Below, one piece after another: positions 51,651 to 63,485 of a stretch of DNA of 64,000 bases. Position numbers and translations under genes: made by a program. The DNA comes from Nemania diffusa. Taxonomy: Eukaryota > Ascomycota > Sordariomycetes > Xylariales > Xylariaceae. The stretch lies in assembly GCA_038501195.1 (NCBI GenBank), contig JBBPUQ010000001.1, positions 4,960,001-5,024,000 on the forward strand. The letters run 5' to 3'. A model generated the notes under the pieces. It searched no databases. It was given only the letters and a program-made list of their open reading frames with translations, and had not been told where the DNA came from. Position 1 is the stretch's first letter. Every line of letters starts with the position of its first letter.

Positions 51651-54600
51651 CCTGCTAACTAGTTGGTCGAGAGTAGCTGCGTGTGACCGCTACTCAGATA
51701 TGCGGTTGTGCAGCGGCCAAATATTGGTGTTGCTGCTGCTGTTGAAACCCTTGTTGGATCACATCCACACCGAGGTGGCTTCCCTGAAGGAGTAGCGAGA
51801 ATACACCTCCTGCTTTCTGTCGGTCTTCGTATTTATTTAGTAATAGTGTCGGGAGACGGGGGCCAGCAGATAACAACGACCTCCTGGGACGCAGACTATG
51901 CGATGTGACGTTATGTACGTAATTTAATGTGATATGCGATACAGAATATATGCGGGCGCCGTGTCTCTGACTTCGTCTCTGCTCCGACGCCCTTGATGTC
52001 GAGATCCCTAGGTTCCAACGCGAAAACGTTGGGAATTTGGGCTGGGAATGCAAGCCAACTATAGGAAAGACAGGTATCTGCCGGGGCGAACAAGGGACTA
52101 AGACTGAAGTAGAAAGGGGGTGAGGGATGAAAGGCAGGAGAAATTTGGCGGCGACAAGATAATTAAGCTAAAAGCGACGGCTTTGTCTCCAGGCACAACC
52201 CGTTGTCAGGCACACACGCGCACACACACCTACAGAATATACATATGGGTAGGTAGACATGCATGTGCAAGGGACGGATAGGTGCAGAATAAATACAGGT
52301 ATGAGGTATGAGGTTAGGTGTGTAGGAAGATACAGTAGGTACCTACATCTGTCTAGGTATGTATATGTGGCAGTGGGTGATAGATTATTGGTATATACCA
52401 GGTAGGTAATGTGCTGGCTGCCTGGCTAGTGCGAAGTTAGGTGCAACGCAATACCCACCTAGGTAGACCAAGGGAGCTAGATGGTAGACGATCCAACAGC
52501 GTAGTGAGGTTAGGTAGGAGGTATGCAGTCACTTACTACGTAGGTACGGTTGGCAAGGGAAGAGCCACGAGCGGGAAATGATAACGCAATGCAGCCGTGA
52601 GATGTGTTCCGGTGGGAATGGCTTGCTTGGATATACAAGTAAGTAGCTATATTACCTCCGCACCTACCATTAAGCTTGTTGTGCTCTAGATGCAGGAACA
52701 GGCACCACTACAGCCAATCAACCGGCAACTTGACTTATCATCCAAGTTGCCCCTTCCGACCTCCGGCCTCTGACCTCTGTGCACGGGGACATTTAACGCA
52801 AGATATGCATGCAGTGCAACCACAACTGTATAGAATACATGTATCCTACCAGCAGCCAGTATCCTATATCGACCCACGCATGGTTTCTGACAGCACCTAC
52901 ACTATGGCAGCACTATGCTAGAAACAATTTACTTACTCTCGACGGATTCTTTTTACCCAGTATCTACAGTACATACATAGAGCACCTGTGCAGGGATGTC
53001 CGAAGCTGGAGGATATGCTGTGACGAAATTGATGATGGCCAATGGTGTCGCGTCATTCACGTCAATTATAGACCTAGCATCACAGTTGTCAAGGTGTGGG
53101 GTGGGTTGTGGGGCTGTGGGTGTATCCAAATCCTATATGCGCTAAGCTATGCTGCACAGATTGGGTTAGCTACCCAAGTTTTGCGGAGAACTGTTGACAA
53201 GTTGCGTCCCTGAAAATGTCTAAGTACACCATTGGGGTCTACACTAGAATGACTAGCGGCTCGCTAACGGTGATGCGTTCCGTAATGGGGATAGTTCCCC
53301 TGGGCATCACATTTTGTATTTTGCGCTTCTCCAGGCACCAACGCCTGTCTGTCTACCTACCCTTACCCTGATGGTTCATCAACTTTTCTGCAGCACAGCA
53401 GGTAGGGTAGGTTAGGTATTCTGTAGTAGGTAGGTATCTCTTCTGTCAGGTTTGTCGGGATAACCAGGATCACCCTTCTTCCCATGCTGTCAACAAGCCC
53501 CAGGCTGTTCCATGTCTCCCCATTGGCTAAAGGCGCTCTGTGCAGTTCGTCACCTAAGTGTATGAGGTTTGGAGAGGTGAAGGTTGCACTGCGCCTTGTT
53601 ATGTACGTATATGTAGCGTGTAGTGTGCCGTGCGCAGCGTGCCGTGTGCACTTGCAGAATGGTGCGGGTACTCGCACAATGGCACAGATTATTTACCGAT
53701 CTCCAGAGCCAGTCGATGAGCTTTATTGATTACGACCATCCAAGCGAACAGAAGACGCGAGCACGTCCTATCCACTCATGGTTGTAAGATAAGAGCCCTT
53801 ATGCACAACTTCTCTATCATGATCCCGGCTAGTCCCGAGCTAATTCCTCACGGCTGCTACACTACAGAGTACATACCTACCAGGAACGCTACTTACCTCC
53901 CTAAGGTACACTACAGTAGTGTCTGCAAAGCACACCGACCCTTTCGACGATCCTTCTTGCCCGCTAGCTTAGTTGCAAGCGCCCCTAATTAGCGGCTATG
54001 CAATTCAATCTGCTAGGCACTGAGCCTGTGTTAACGACGGCTGCGTGGATGAAGGAAGCATCACAAAACTCACAACCGTTATACCATACCTAGTTGATGA
54101 TGATGGTGATGATCCTCCAGGTTACAACCCATATATCTTAAGCACCTACTTTTACATTACCTATCTCAAATCTTTCTCGCCTAAAATCGAATGTTGCAGA
54201 TCAAATATCTATTATTCTCGACGATCCATGCAGGTCCCGAGTTTATCAGCCTCGCAATCTCACGCTTCGGCTATTTAATAATTTAGGGGATTGACGCAAC
54301 CACTAGGCAACCCCACGATTGCTGGTGTCCAGACTAAAATAACCATAAACACCCTTATATGCAAGCAGACCATATATATAAGCCAGTAGCAGACGCACAT
54401 GACTACCAATGTCGTGCACATCATTGCCAAGGATCCAGATCGGCGTCCAGGGCCGGCCCATCTACAGTAGTAAACGAATGGCTTGGTAAAGCTAGCGCTA
54501 AAGTACATAGTTCTGGCGTACTGAAACTTGCTAAGACTAAGGAAGCATTATTAGGTATATGTAGCTCCAACACTCCCGAGAAATAGTAGATATCATAAGC

Positions 54601-54806
54601 AAAGAAAAACCCAAGACTACAATGAAGGTGATAAGCCAAGCATGTGTCCCAACAATTGATTGTCAGGGCAAAAGGGACAAAAGAAAAGTATACGAGAACC
54701 ACATCTGTATACATGAAGCATATTATAGTCCAGTATAAAATATCAATCACAGGGCCGGAGCTTCGATGATTACCCCTGACGCCCCAGAACCATTAATACT
54801 GTTCGA
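51651..54806. other. Long intergenic region, 3.2 kb
   Basis: Upstream of the low-complexity gene. Contains a CTG-type triplet stretch near 51,732, a CA-rich microsatellite near 52,205-52,228, dense TAGGTA/CCTAGGTA words (about 52,240-52,540 and 53,396-53,440), and a 53,250 match to the LTR-2 core. No ORF here shows family features. Confidence 0.5.
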
Positions 54807-57056
54807 TCATGACGAAGACTTCAGCGGGTCATAGTATTTGTATATCTTCCCCTCCTTTCCCCTCTTAGTAAGGGCTGGTGCTCGGAAGGTCGACACACCT
54901 GTGTCTCGGTCGTATGATTCGAAGCTACCAGCAAGTCGCTTGCCGCCACCTTCTGGGAGGTCAACGACGAAGTTGGGCACTATCGAGATATTATTTAGTG
55001 AAGAGTTTCCGCCAGTAGTGTAAGCATATAGAGACATTTACAAATAGAAAACCTTATGGGTGCTTTGTTCGGCCTTCGGATTGGTCGAAACGAGGGCCGG
55101 AGAGATAGGGGCTTGGACATACTATAGTATCCTGCGATAGAGCCTCGGATTTGGGATTCGAGGTCGAGGCTTGTCTGGAGAGGGGTTCTAAGATGTTCGA
55201 CCTTGGAGACCACTACAGCGCTCGGATTCAGTTATCGTCACTTTATACCTGATAGCTAGCTGTTATGGATCCGTAAGAGGCATTGAATACATGGTTTTGA
55301 CCCGAAAGGGGGCTTTTATGCTCCAATATTTTGCCCATGTAAGAAGAAAATAACTTCGACAATTACTCACTATCACATTGGTATACATAGTACTGTTTCA
55401 ATGATTTTCCTGTCAGTGAGGGTTCGTTGAAGTATGTATTGACACAGACTACTTACAGGTTGAATCATCATTTTAGCGAGCTTCTTAATCAGCGTCGACA
55501 TAGTATCGACGTCGTCGTTCACTCCCCTCAGTAAAACTGTCTGGCAGCGAACCGTGACCGCGGCTTGAGATAACCTACGAGCCGCTTTTTCGGTAATCCA
55601 AGATATTTCGTTGGGGTGGTTGAAGTGGGTGTGTAGAGCAAAGTCTGCGAGGCCCAAAGTTAGTGACAACGAGATCAAGCGGCCGATAAATGTCATACGA
55701 TACATTGAGACCCCCGATAACTAGAAGGAGACTCAAATATGGAAAAGGTGCCCTTGAAGACTTTAAGTGGGAATTGGCAGCCCATAGGTTTCACTCACGC
55801 TTGCCAGCTTTCCTAGCCTTGTCAGAGACTCGGATCAGTGCTTCGGTCCAGGGATCATTGTGATCAAGGAGCCGACTAGGGGCAACCGCTAATCCTCTCG
55901 TCGCGAATCGAAACCGCTCAATATTCTTCATACCGATGAGGCGGTCTCCGATCCATTCGAGGACACTATCCACCGTCAAGCGTCAGTAGTTGTTAGATAG
56001 TAGAGAACCTAGCAAAGTCGAAAGAGTGAACGAAGAGATGATAGAACACGTACTGGGGAGGAAGATAGTACGCATCGCCACCCGATACAACTATGTCTTT
56101 GAGGTTCTCCTGGCTTTCGATGTAAGCAAACGCATTCTTAAGCCTTGTGCGTGCGAGCTTGAATGTTCTCTTGGTGACAAGATTGGTATCGGCGCCCACA
56201 CCATAAGACCTGGTGCAGAAGACGCAGTATACGGGGCAGACAGCAAGAGCTAGAACTATTTAGTAGTGTTTGTGCATACCCAGAGGGAAAGGGTTGGTCT
56301 CACGAAGGAAGAGCGCTTTGTCTGGATATCGATGCACGACGCCCTCCACAGGAGAATCCGCCTGCTCGTGCAGAGAGTCAAGGCCAAGCCGTGGATGGTC
56401 CTCCATCATAGCAGATTTCAGGGGGATAAATTGTCGAAGTATTGGACAGTTTGCCGGATCTCTCCAGTTAATTACGCTCAATACATATGGCCTATATTGT
56501 CAGGACCAAGGTAAATACGGGCCAAGAGGGTACAACTTACGTGACGCGGACCGACATGGTGGACATTATTATCCCGCCTGCTATATCACTTTTGAACTCG
56601 TCCCGAGTCTGCATGCCAGGTATACCCCTAGCCCGCGGTATGTTATTAGGAATGACGGCGTCGAGGAATTCGTACAACTTCGGTTCCGTTTCCAATATAT
56701 GCTAGATTGTACATGTCAATGAATAGAACACTCCTTATCCGCGTGTCGCCTACCTTAGTATTCCATTCCCAGGACAAGAAGTTATCAAGGGATGTGTACT
56801 CAAAGGGTGATGATGGCGCTATTTGGCGCCAGAATTCAGGTTCTGGGCGAGGCGTGGAGGAAGCTTGGAAGGTAAGTGTCGGTGGGATACTGGGTACTAT
56901 GGTCATGGGAGAAGCATGAGTCGGAGCACTATATATATTTCGTCTTGCGCTTAGAACGGAAAACGTGGCGCTATGATGGTTCGTAGGTCTAGGAAGGATT
57001 TGAAGACGGCGGCTCGCGAGGGAACACATCTTGATCGATGGAGGATAAATCAACAC
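54807..57056 (-). CDS. Lysine 2,3-aminomutase-like radical SAM enzyme
   Basis: Nine exons: 57056-56754, 56701-56541, 56491-56304, 56249-56054, 55965-55799, 55644-55457, 55392-55371, 55212-55123 and 54979-54807, giving 495 residues. Every junction keeps the frame, and exon 7 is only 22 bp (YYVYQCD plus one base). The family interconverts L-lysine and beta-lysine using SAM, an Fe4S4 cluster and PLP. Visible marks are the cluster motif CPVYCVFCTRSYGVGA (Cys222, 226, 229), VVSGGDAYYLPP, ALHTHFNHPNEISW, LLRGVNDDV, YYVYQCDM and FVVDLPEGGGKRL, whose Lys is the PLP anchor. The usual CRFC is CVFC here. The N-terminus is basic and free of acidic residues for about 60 positions, suggesting mitochondrial import. 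An alternative start is ATG 57029. Fungal members lack proven substrates. Confidence 0.85.
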
Positions 57057-60000
57057 GTGAAAGGTATATATTGTACGATGTGAACATGTAATGTTTTGAC
57101 TTTATTAATGTAGGGGAGCCTTCTAGTACACCCTGGTTAGAAGTAACCAAGGGCGAAGTTTAGTGTGTACGTAGATATTAGCTTAAGAGGTTCAAGTTTG
57201 AAACCACAAACCTATCCCGAGCCGCTGCGATATCAACGTCAAGAAAAGATAAAATACATATAGGAGGTTGATTTCCGCTGTATATATTTAAACTAGAGGA
57301 GGCATAAGATCAATATATCTAATGATAGAATGGGGTACTAGGTACCAGGACGGGGCACTACTTTATCACCATTTGTAATAGGGGCTGCTTATAGCTACTT
57401 AAGGCCAAGTACTAATCTATCAGGTTTATGGACGATCACGACAGCTTTCTCTTATTGCCGGGAGTTTGTTTATCTTTATCACCATAGTTTAACCACTCAT
57501 AGATATCGTGGGCATTGTTCTGTCGATCCCTTAGCTTTAGGATTTCCTACTTGATGTGGCTATTGGTTATTGTGATGCTTACAGGTGTAGGGGACTGCGA
57601 CGCACTTAACAGTAGAGTAGTAGTTGTCCCCCACGGGGGCTTGAATAGTACTTCTATCCAAGTGGTCTCGAGTTTTCCTAAACTCTCCTTATCCGTATCC
57701 TGGCTGTAGTCCGTCGAGGAGACAAGTTCGTAACATCCTAGGTATAGCACCCAATCAAGTAAAGACTTTGTGTTCGCTACTGCATCTTAAAAGGAGGAGG
57801 TCAGCAAAATGAAAAGGAGACCACGTCTCTGTGGCAAGCTGTCGCTGATTGTTGCCCAAGTGAGAGAGGATCTCGATTTTCGCTGCAGCACAGAAACAGG
57901 CATTCAAAAGACTCTCGCATATGCAAGTTGAACAACCAGGTGTATACTATAGTGATTGATGTACTATATACTCCAACACATGATCTACTCGAGATGGTAG
58001 TCTCTTCATAGATATTGGGCCTATGCTTCTTCCACTGATATCTACCCTATCGACATGGAGTTTATATTAACTTCAGTGAAGCAAGCACGAGGAAAGGCGT
58101 CATCTATGCCCCTAGAAGCACGATATGCTATGAAGTCAAGTCCTATTGTCTTAACTATCGAGTTCTCCTGCAAGATACCAAACCCCTTCGCTCGCAAGTT
58201 CGGGTATGCGCACACGAGCATTAGCTGGGTGGAACACGCAATCCAGGTTATGACAGTCGACGTAAGTAGACTTTTATGTTAATGACTATAGGCTGACTGA
58301 ATTTCTGTTTGGGTTACTCCTGACCTTGGAAGAATAAGCGACCCCCCGTGTTTCGTCACACACCACATGAATATTCGCAATCCCATCCGTAAAGAATACT
58401 ACGTCTATCAACATAGAGATAACATTAGAACCAAGAAAAGGATTACAAGTAGATTATTGGATCCTACTTCCAGGTCTATGCGGTAGCTCAGAAGCATCGT
58501 TCGCCAACAACTTAGGGCAAATGAAACCCCTTACCGACTCTCTAGGTACAAAGAACTCCAAGTTGAACAAACAGGGGGCCAGCACAACATGTCCCTTGGA
58601 GTCGTTTTGATATGATATATCAGATAGAGACAGGATAGAGACGCAGCCGAGGCATGGGGGTAATATCTCAATGTCTGTTGGATACGGCAGGAGTAGGCAA
58701 CTTAGACCCGTAGCCGAAGTAGAGCGTAGCCCGTGTCGACTGGAGTAGTTTCCCAGCTGATGGGATACTCCTTGTCCTTTTTCCTTCGTTCTTTGCCGTG
58801 GGTGGCGTTGGATAGGGCCTCTCGGCACGAATGTGACCAAGCCACGAATACCACTTCTCCGAACCATTGCCGAGAGGGAACTTCTGCTAGCCTTGACGAC
58901 GCGTACTGTCGTGTGCAATGACTTCCATTTAGACGTAGATTTTACCCCCACCACCACCAGTCAGCGTTGCATGGCATAAACGGCGAACTTTCTAGTTACC
59001 CTAAGTAAGGTTTAAGGTGGGTTTTTGGGACTGCATCGCCGGAGTCACCGTGGGAATAGCAAGGATCTTGGAGAACGATAGATACATGGGAGCGGTCTCT
59101 CGTCAGAGGGTTACTGAGAATGGCACATGACATCTCGCGAAACAAGATGTTCGTATGTGTAAAGGCAAGTCTCTAGGTGTTGTATGCGCCCGCATGACGG
59201 TGGCCCAAAAGGACAGACATGCTTCATGCTCCTCTCTCCTCTCTCCCCAAGAGTCGGGTAGGTGCTTTGGAGGATTCTGAAGCAGTGAAGAGGATCAGCC
59301 ACTATTGAGATTTGTTTGGTTCACTGGGCTGTTGTTTCTTATTGGACGTAAGCCCTGCGGACCCTTGTAGGCTATCCAAACTGTCGGGCCCGTGGCTTGA
59401 CGAAAGTAGAAGTAGAGAACACAGGCTACCTATACGCATATGTACCGTTTGTTGTCGTGGCTGAGCGGAACAGATTCCGGGGGAAAATACCTCAGAAATG
59501 TGATTTTACGAACTCTCTTTTCCAATAAATGATACCAGGGTCCTTTTTCGGGATTGATCATATCATGTGCCTTGTTCTGGCTGAAGCTATCGTGCGCTGG
59601 TGCATAGGATACTGGTTGGTATTCGGTTGGCTAGGTACCTACCTAGGTAGTATGTTGGTAGATACCTATATCGTATGGATACACAGATTTGTACTGTATC
59701 ACAGCTAATCATTTTATGGGGGTCTGGCTTGCCTTACATAGCAAATACCTAATATCTATCTACTGCATAAGTACATAGAAGCACGGAAGTGGCTTAAAAA
59801 GACCCCACCTAATTTTCTGATCGCTTACCTAATTCAGTAGATGCTATTTTCATCCTAGATCGGAGTTGAGGTCCAGCAATATTTCGAGTAGGTACAAAGT
59901 ACCTGTATGCCATGCCTTATAGCTCAGTTTTCATGAAGACATTGGCGATTATTCCTTCGTTGAGATAATTTCCCAGGGAGTATTTTGATATATTCGAGGT

Positions 60001-60064
60001 CTCTGGTTCTCTGGTTCTCTATGCACAAGCAAATCTACTCGAGTTCCTGATCTTGGAGTTAATC
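57057..60064. other. Divergent intergenic region, 3.0 kb
   Basis: Between the aminomutase and ADE2. A short + ORF at 58055-58282 is described separately. TACCTAGGTA words cluster at about 59,630-59,655. Otherwise only short frames. Confidence 0.5.
58055..58282 (+). CDS. Possible exon or gene remnant
   Basis: Open frame MEFILTSVKQARGKAS... of 69 sense codons up to a good donor, GTAAGT, at about 58,262. Composition is protein-like but I find no following exon and recognise no family. Kept as a weak candidate. Confidence 0.15.
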   Translation: MEFILTSVKQARGKASSMPLEARYAMKSSPIVLTIEFSCKIPNPFARKFGYAHTSISWVEHAIQVMTVDVSRLLC

Positions 60065-62477
60065 ATGGCTAAGAACCCTGTCATCGGTCTGCTAGGCGGG
60101 GGTAAGGAACTTTTTATGATAATGTGTTTATGGGAACGGATTACTAACTCCCATATTCAGGCCAACTAGGCCGCATGCTCTGCCAAGCCGCTGCTCCCTT
60201 GGGTATTACCGTTGCAGTACTGGATGCAGAAGACTGCCCCGCCAAGCAGATCAACCAAAATGGTCTTCACGTCACTGGATCATTTAAGGACCCAGAAAAG
60301 ATCAAACTCCTAGCCTCCCGCTGCGATGTGTTGACCGTAGAGATCGAGCATGTGGAGTGCGATGTGCTGGAGGAGATTGCAACCAAAGGCGTCGAAGTGC
60401 CCTCTCCGGATGGACATGGCACTATCATGAAGCGTGTGCCTGTCCACCCCTCCTATAAGACTATACGTCTGATACAAGACAAATTCCTGCAGAAGGAATA
60501 CTTTGCTAAGAATGGACTCCCTGTTGCCCCTCAAATGGCTATAGAGTCCGGTGATGCTCGTATCACATCTATCGAACAGGCTGCTAAGAGCTTCGGGTTT
60601 CCTTTCATGTTGAAGGGTGCTAAGGGGTCTTATGATGGCCGTGGGAACTTCAAAGTCTGCACCCCCGATGACTTTGAAAGCGCCGCCACGCAAATGGGTG
60701 ACCAGCCACTTTATGCTGAGAAGTTCGTGCCTTTTCAGATGGAGTTGTCAGTTATGGTTATGCGGACTGAAGACGATGATGGTAATCTAAAAAAGGTCTA
60801 CCCGTACCCTGTCGTTGAGACAATACATGAAGATAGCATCTGCACCAAGGTAACACGCCGTGCATACAGTACCGTGATACATAAATTAATGCTTCATAGG
60901 TCTTTTTCCCACCTCGGAATGTCGCCGATGGTGTCGTTCAAAAGGCACAACAGATTGCCTGTGACGTCGTCAGTCGTCTTTGGGGAAGAGGCGTATTTGC
61001 CGTCGAAATGTTCCTAGTTAATCACGATATTCTTGTCAATGAGGTACGCAAACTATCTTACATTTTATTATTATCAAGTATTACAATCCATCTACGTAGC
61101 GCTAACTAGAATTGAAGGTCGCTCCTCGGCCGCACAATTCTGGCCACTTGAGCATTGAGCTGGTGCCACAGAGATCTCAATTTCGGGCTCAGCTGGACTC
61201 TATATTAGATAGAGTCCCCTCCCCAGAATTCTCTTTCATCCCCCAGTTTCCGTCTGCCATCATGTTAAACATACTCGGCGGCGCAAAGCCTAACTCTCAC
61301 GATAGACTCGTTGACCTAACTACTAGCTTTTACCATCCCCACGCTAACACAGCACTGCACTTGTATGGTAAGGAGTCGAAGCCAGGACGAAAAATTGGCC
61401 ACATAACTGCTTGGGGCCAATCTTCGGTTGAACAACTCTCTGAACGAACTTATCATTTGATCCAATGTATGGACGAGATCAGAGCAGAGCGGATTGGATC
61501 AACTGAGGAAATAGGGGGGTCGACTTCACAAGCTGGACCAACCCCCTTGGTAGCGGTCACAATGGGTTCAGACTCAGGTTAGTATTGTACCATGTTTCGT
61601 CCCCTAATCCAGAGTATTTACTCCTAAATACTTCTGAAGCATTGAATACTCTCTTCAAAAAAATAATTACTAACCCCTAATTTCCGAGTAGACCTAGGCA
61701 CCCTTACAGCCGGGCTCAAAGTGTTGAAAGATTTCGATGTCCCTTTCGTAGTTCGAATCACATCAGCACATCGTACACCTCACCATATGATGAAGTTTGC
61801 CGATGAGATGAGCAAATCTGGCTGTAAAGTGATTATCGCAGCTGGTAAGTGGCTTTCATAACTATTCGCTTTGAAACCATGCTGACTTGAGATTTCGGGA
61901 CTAGCTGGAGGAGCCGCACAGTGAGTATTCCCACAACTCGACTGGCGATTTAGGAGGAGTCTAGAAGCAATATTTGCAAACTGGATCCGCACCGTGAACC
62001 TAGGACTCAAAATCTCCTAGATATTGTATCATCCAAGAGGATAACTGCTGACCTTGAACCTACTAGTCTCCCTGGAATGGTCGCGAGCGAAGTGGCGCTT
62101 CCAGTCATCGGGGTCCCTGTAAGGGCTAGCGTGCTCGACGGCATGGACAGCTTACTCTCCATCGTTCAAATGCCCCGCGGAATTCCTTGCGCAACTGTAC
62201 GTACTTTAAACTGCATTTCGCTCTTTTTCTAGTCTAACAGGCTTGTGGCTTGTCAATATTCTCCCAGGATACTTCATTAACCCTGAGCATTCAATAGGTC
62301 GGGATAGGGAACTCAACGAATGCCGCACTTTTGGCTATTCGGATACTGGGTGTTGCGTTCCCCGAATACGCAGACAAGATGAAGGCATACCAAGAGAAGA
62401 TGCAGAACGAAGTTCTCGCTAAAGACGAAGTCATGCTCTCTACGGGTTGGGAACAATATCTGAACCGACAGGCTTAA
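60065..62477 (+). CDS. ADE2: Phosphoribosylaminoimidazole carboxylase (fused PurK-PurE)
   Basis: Eight exons: 60065-60101, 60161-60849, 60900-61043, 61118-61577, 61692-61844, 61905-61920, 62067-62196 and 62298-62477, 602 residues. All junctions keep the frame; exon 6 has just 16 bp. The enzyme makes CAIR from AIR in purine synthesis. The N-terminal PurK ATP-grasp half shows [68 protein letters not shown] and APRPHNSGH. The PurE half (from about 434) shows [31 protein letters not shown] and [13 protein letters not shown]. It departs from usual fungal copies at several sites (GIELV after [24 protein letters not shown]), so a divergent or second copy is possible. Adenine-requiring red colonies would be the known loss phenotype of the family. 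Confidence 0.92.
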
Positions 62478-63485
62478 GCTACTAGAGGGCCTGAGAACAG
62501 CTATCCCCTGCGTTATAACTTCTGTATATAATATTTGTTTATGGAGGGCAAAAAATATTTCGGCGTATTAAATCAGCATAGAATAATACGTGGTGATAAA
62601 TTCAATGTGCTGACAAGATGCAATTGCTAGTAATATGATAATTTCGACCCATCTTGAGAATTGCGTGAGGCTTTGTTATACGCTAAATGTGACTGTGACA
62701 AAGATCGAAGGGGAGAATATATTTCCCTAAACTATCTATAACCCGATCTCTTGCCCCATTCTTCTCAATCCACAGTATAATTAGTTCGCAGAAACAAATC
62801 TACTCACGTATCTAGCACTTAAACAGCCGATGAACGTATTGTACAAGTGGTATATTGAAAGAAGTAGTCTAAGATCGGGGCTTGATAACCTAAACCAAGC
62901 CCTCGGTTACAGTGATCGGTATATTACATTACAACAATGATCTTGCTGGTCTTCTGTTTGGCATGAATCCTATGTACGGAAGGATGTTTCTGCACAAGGA
63001 GCGATATTATATCTCCCCTCGTTCGTAGGTGCCTTGCTGGAGAAGCTGACGGGGCAAATGTATCGCTGTGTAAGATCGCCGTATTAGCGAACATAATGCT
63101 TGAGCTATTAGTATTTTCCCTATCCCTTCTGTTTTCCACACCCAGGGCGATGCTGCCTCTGGTTGAACCCAACCAACAACGATGGCGCAAGACTAGGGGA
63201 CATGGTATAAACGGCGATGTGCCGTAAGAGACGGAGCTCAAACGGGTGGCTACCTGGTTTGGTAGGCGGCATGGCTGGTGATAGCACTCTTTTGAGTAGG
63301 TAGCTGGACTTTACCTTGTATATAAGTAATGGAAACGCTGTTGCACACCGCGTAGGTGAGATCTGTCTTATAAGATCTAGCTATGGTAACCCCCCACAGC
63401 TGCTTGTTTTCGCGACAGCCCATCGAAAACCAGGAATCAACCAGTGCCTAGTCGATGTCCATAATTAAAAAAGGCCTGATTCACA
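62478..63485. other. Convergent intergenic region
   Basis: Between ADE2 and RPB7 3' ends. No gene recognised; a 105-codon minus ORF at 62,924-63,241 has no family features. Confidence 0.5.

Noticed and set aside
52809..53213. 134-codon + ORF in the long intergenic region
   Set aside because: No protein-like blocks or splice context; overlaps repeat-rich sequence.
58454..58957. 167-codon minus ORF between the aminomutase and ADE2
   Set aside because: No family motif, biased composition, and overlapped by other short frames; could not be supported.
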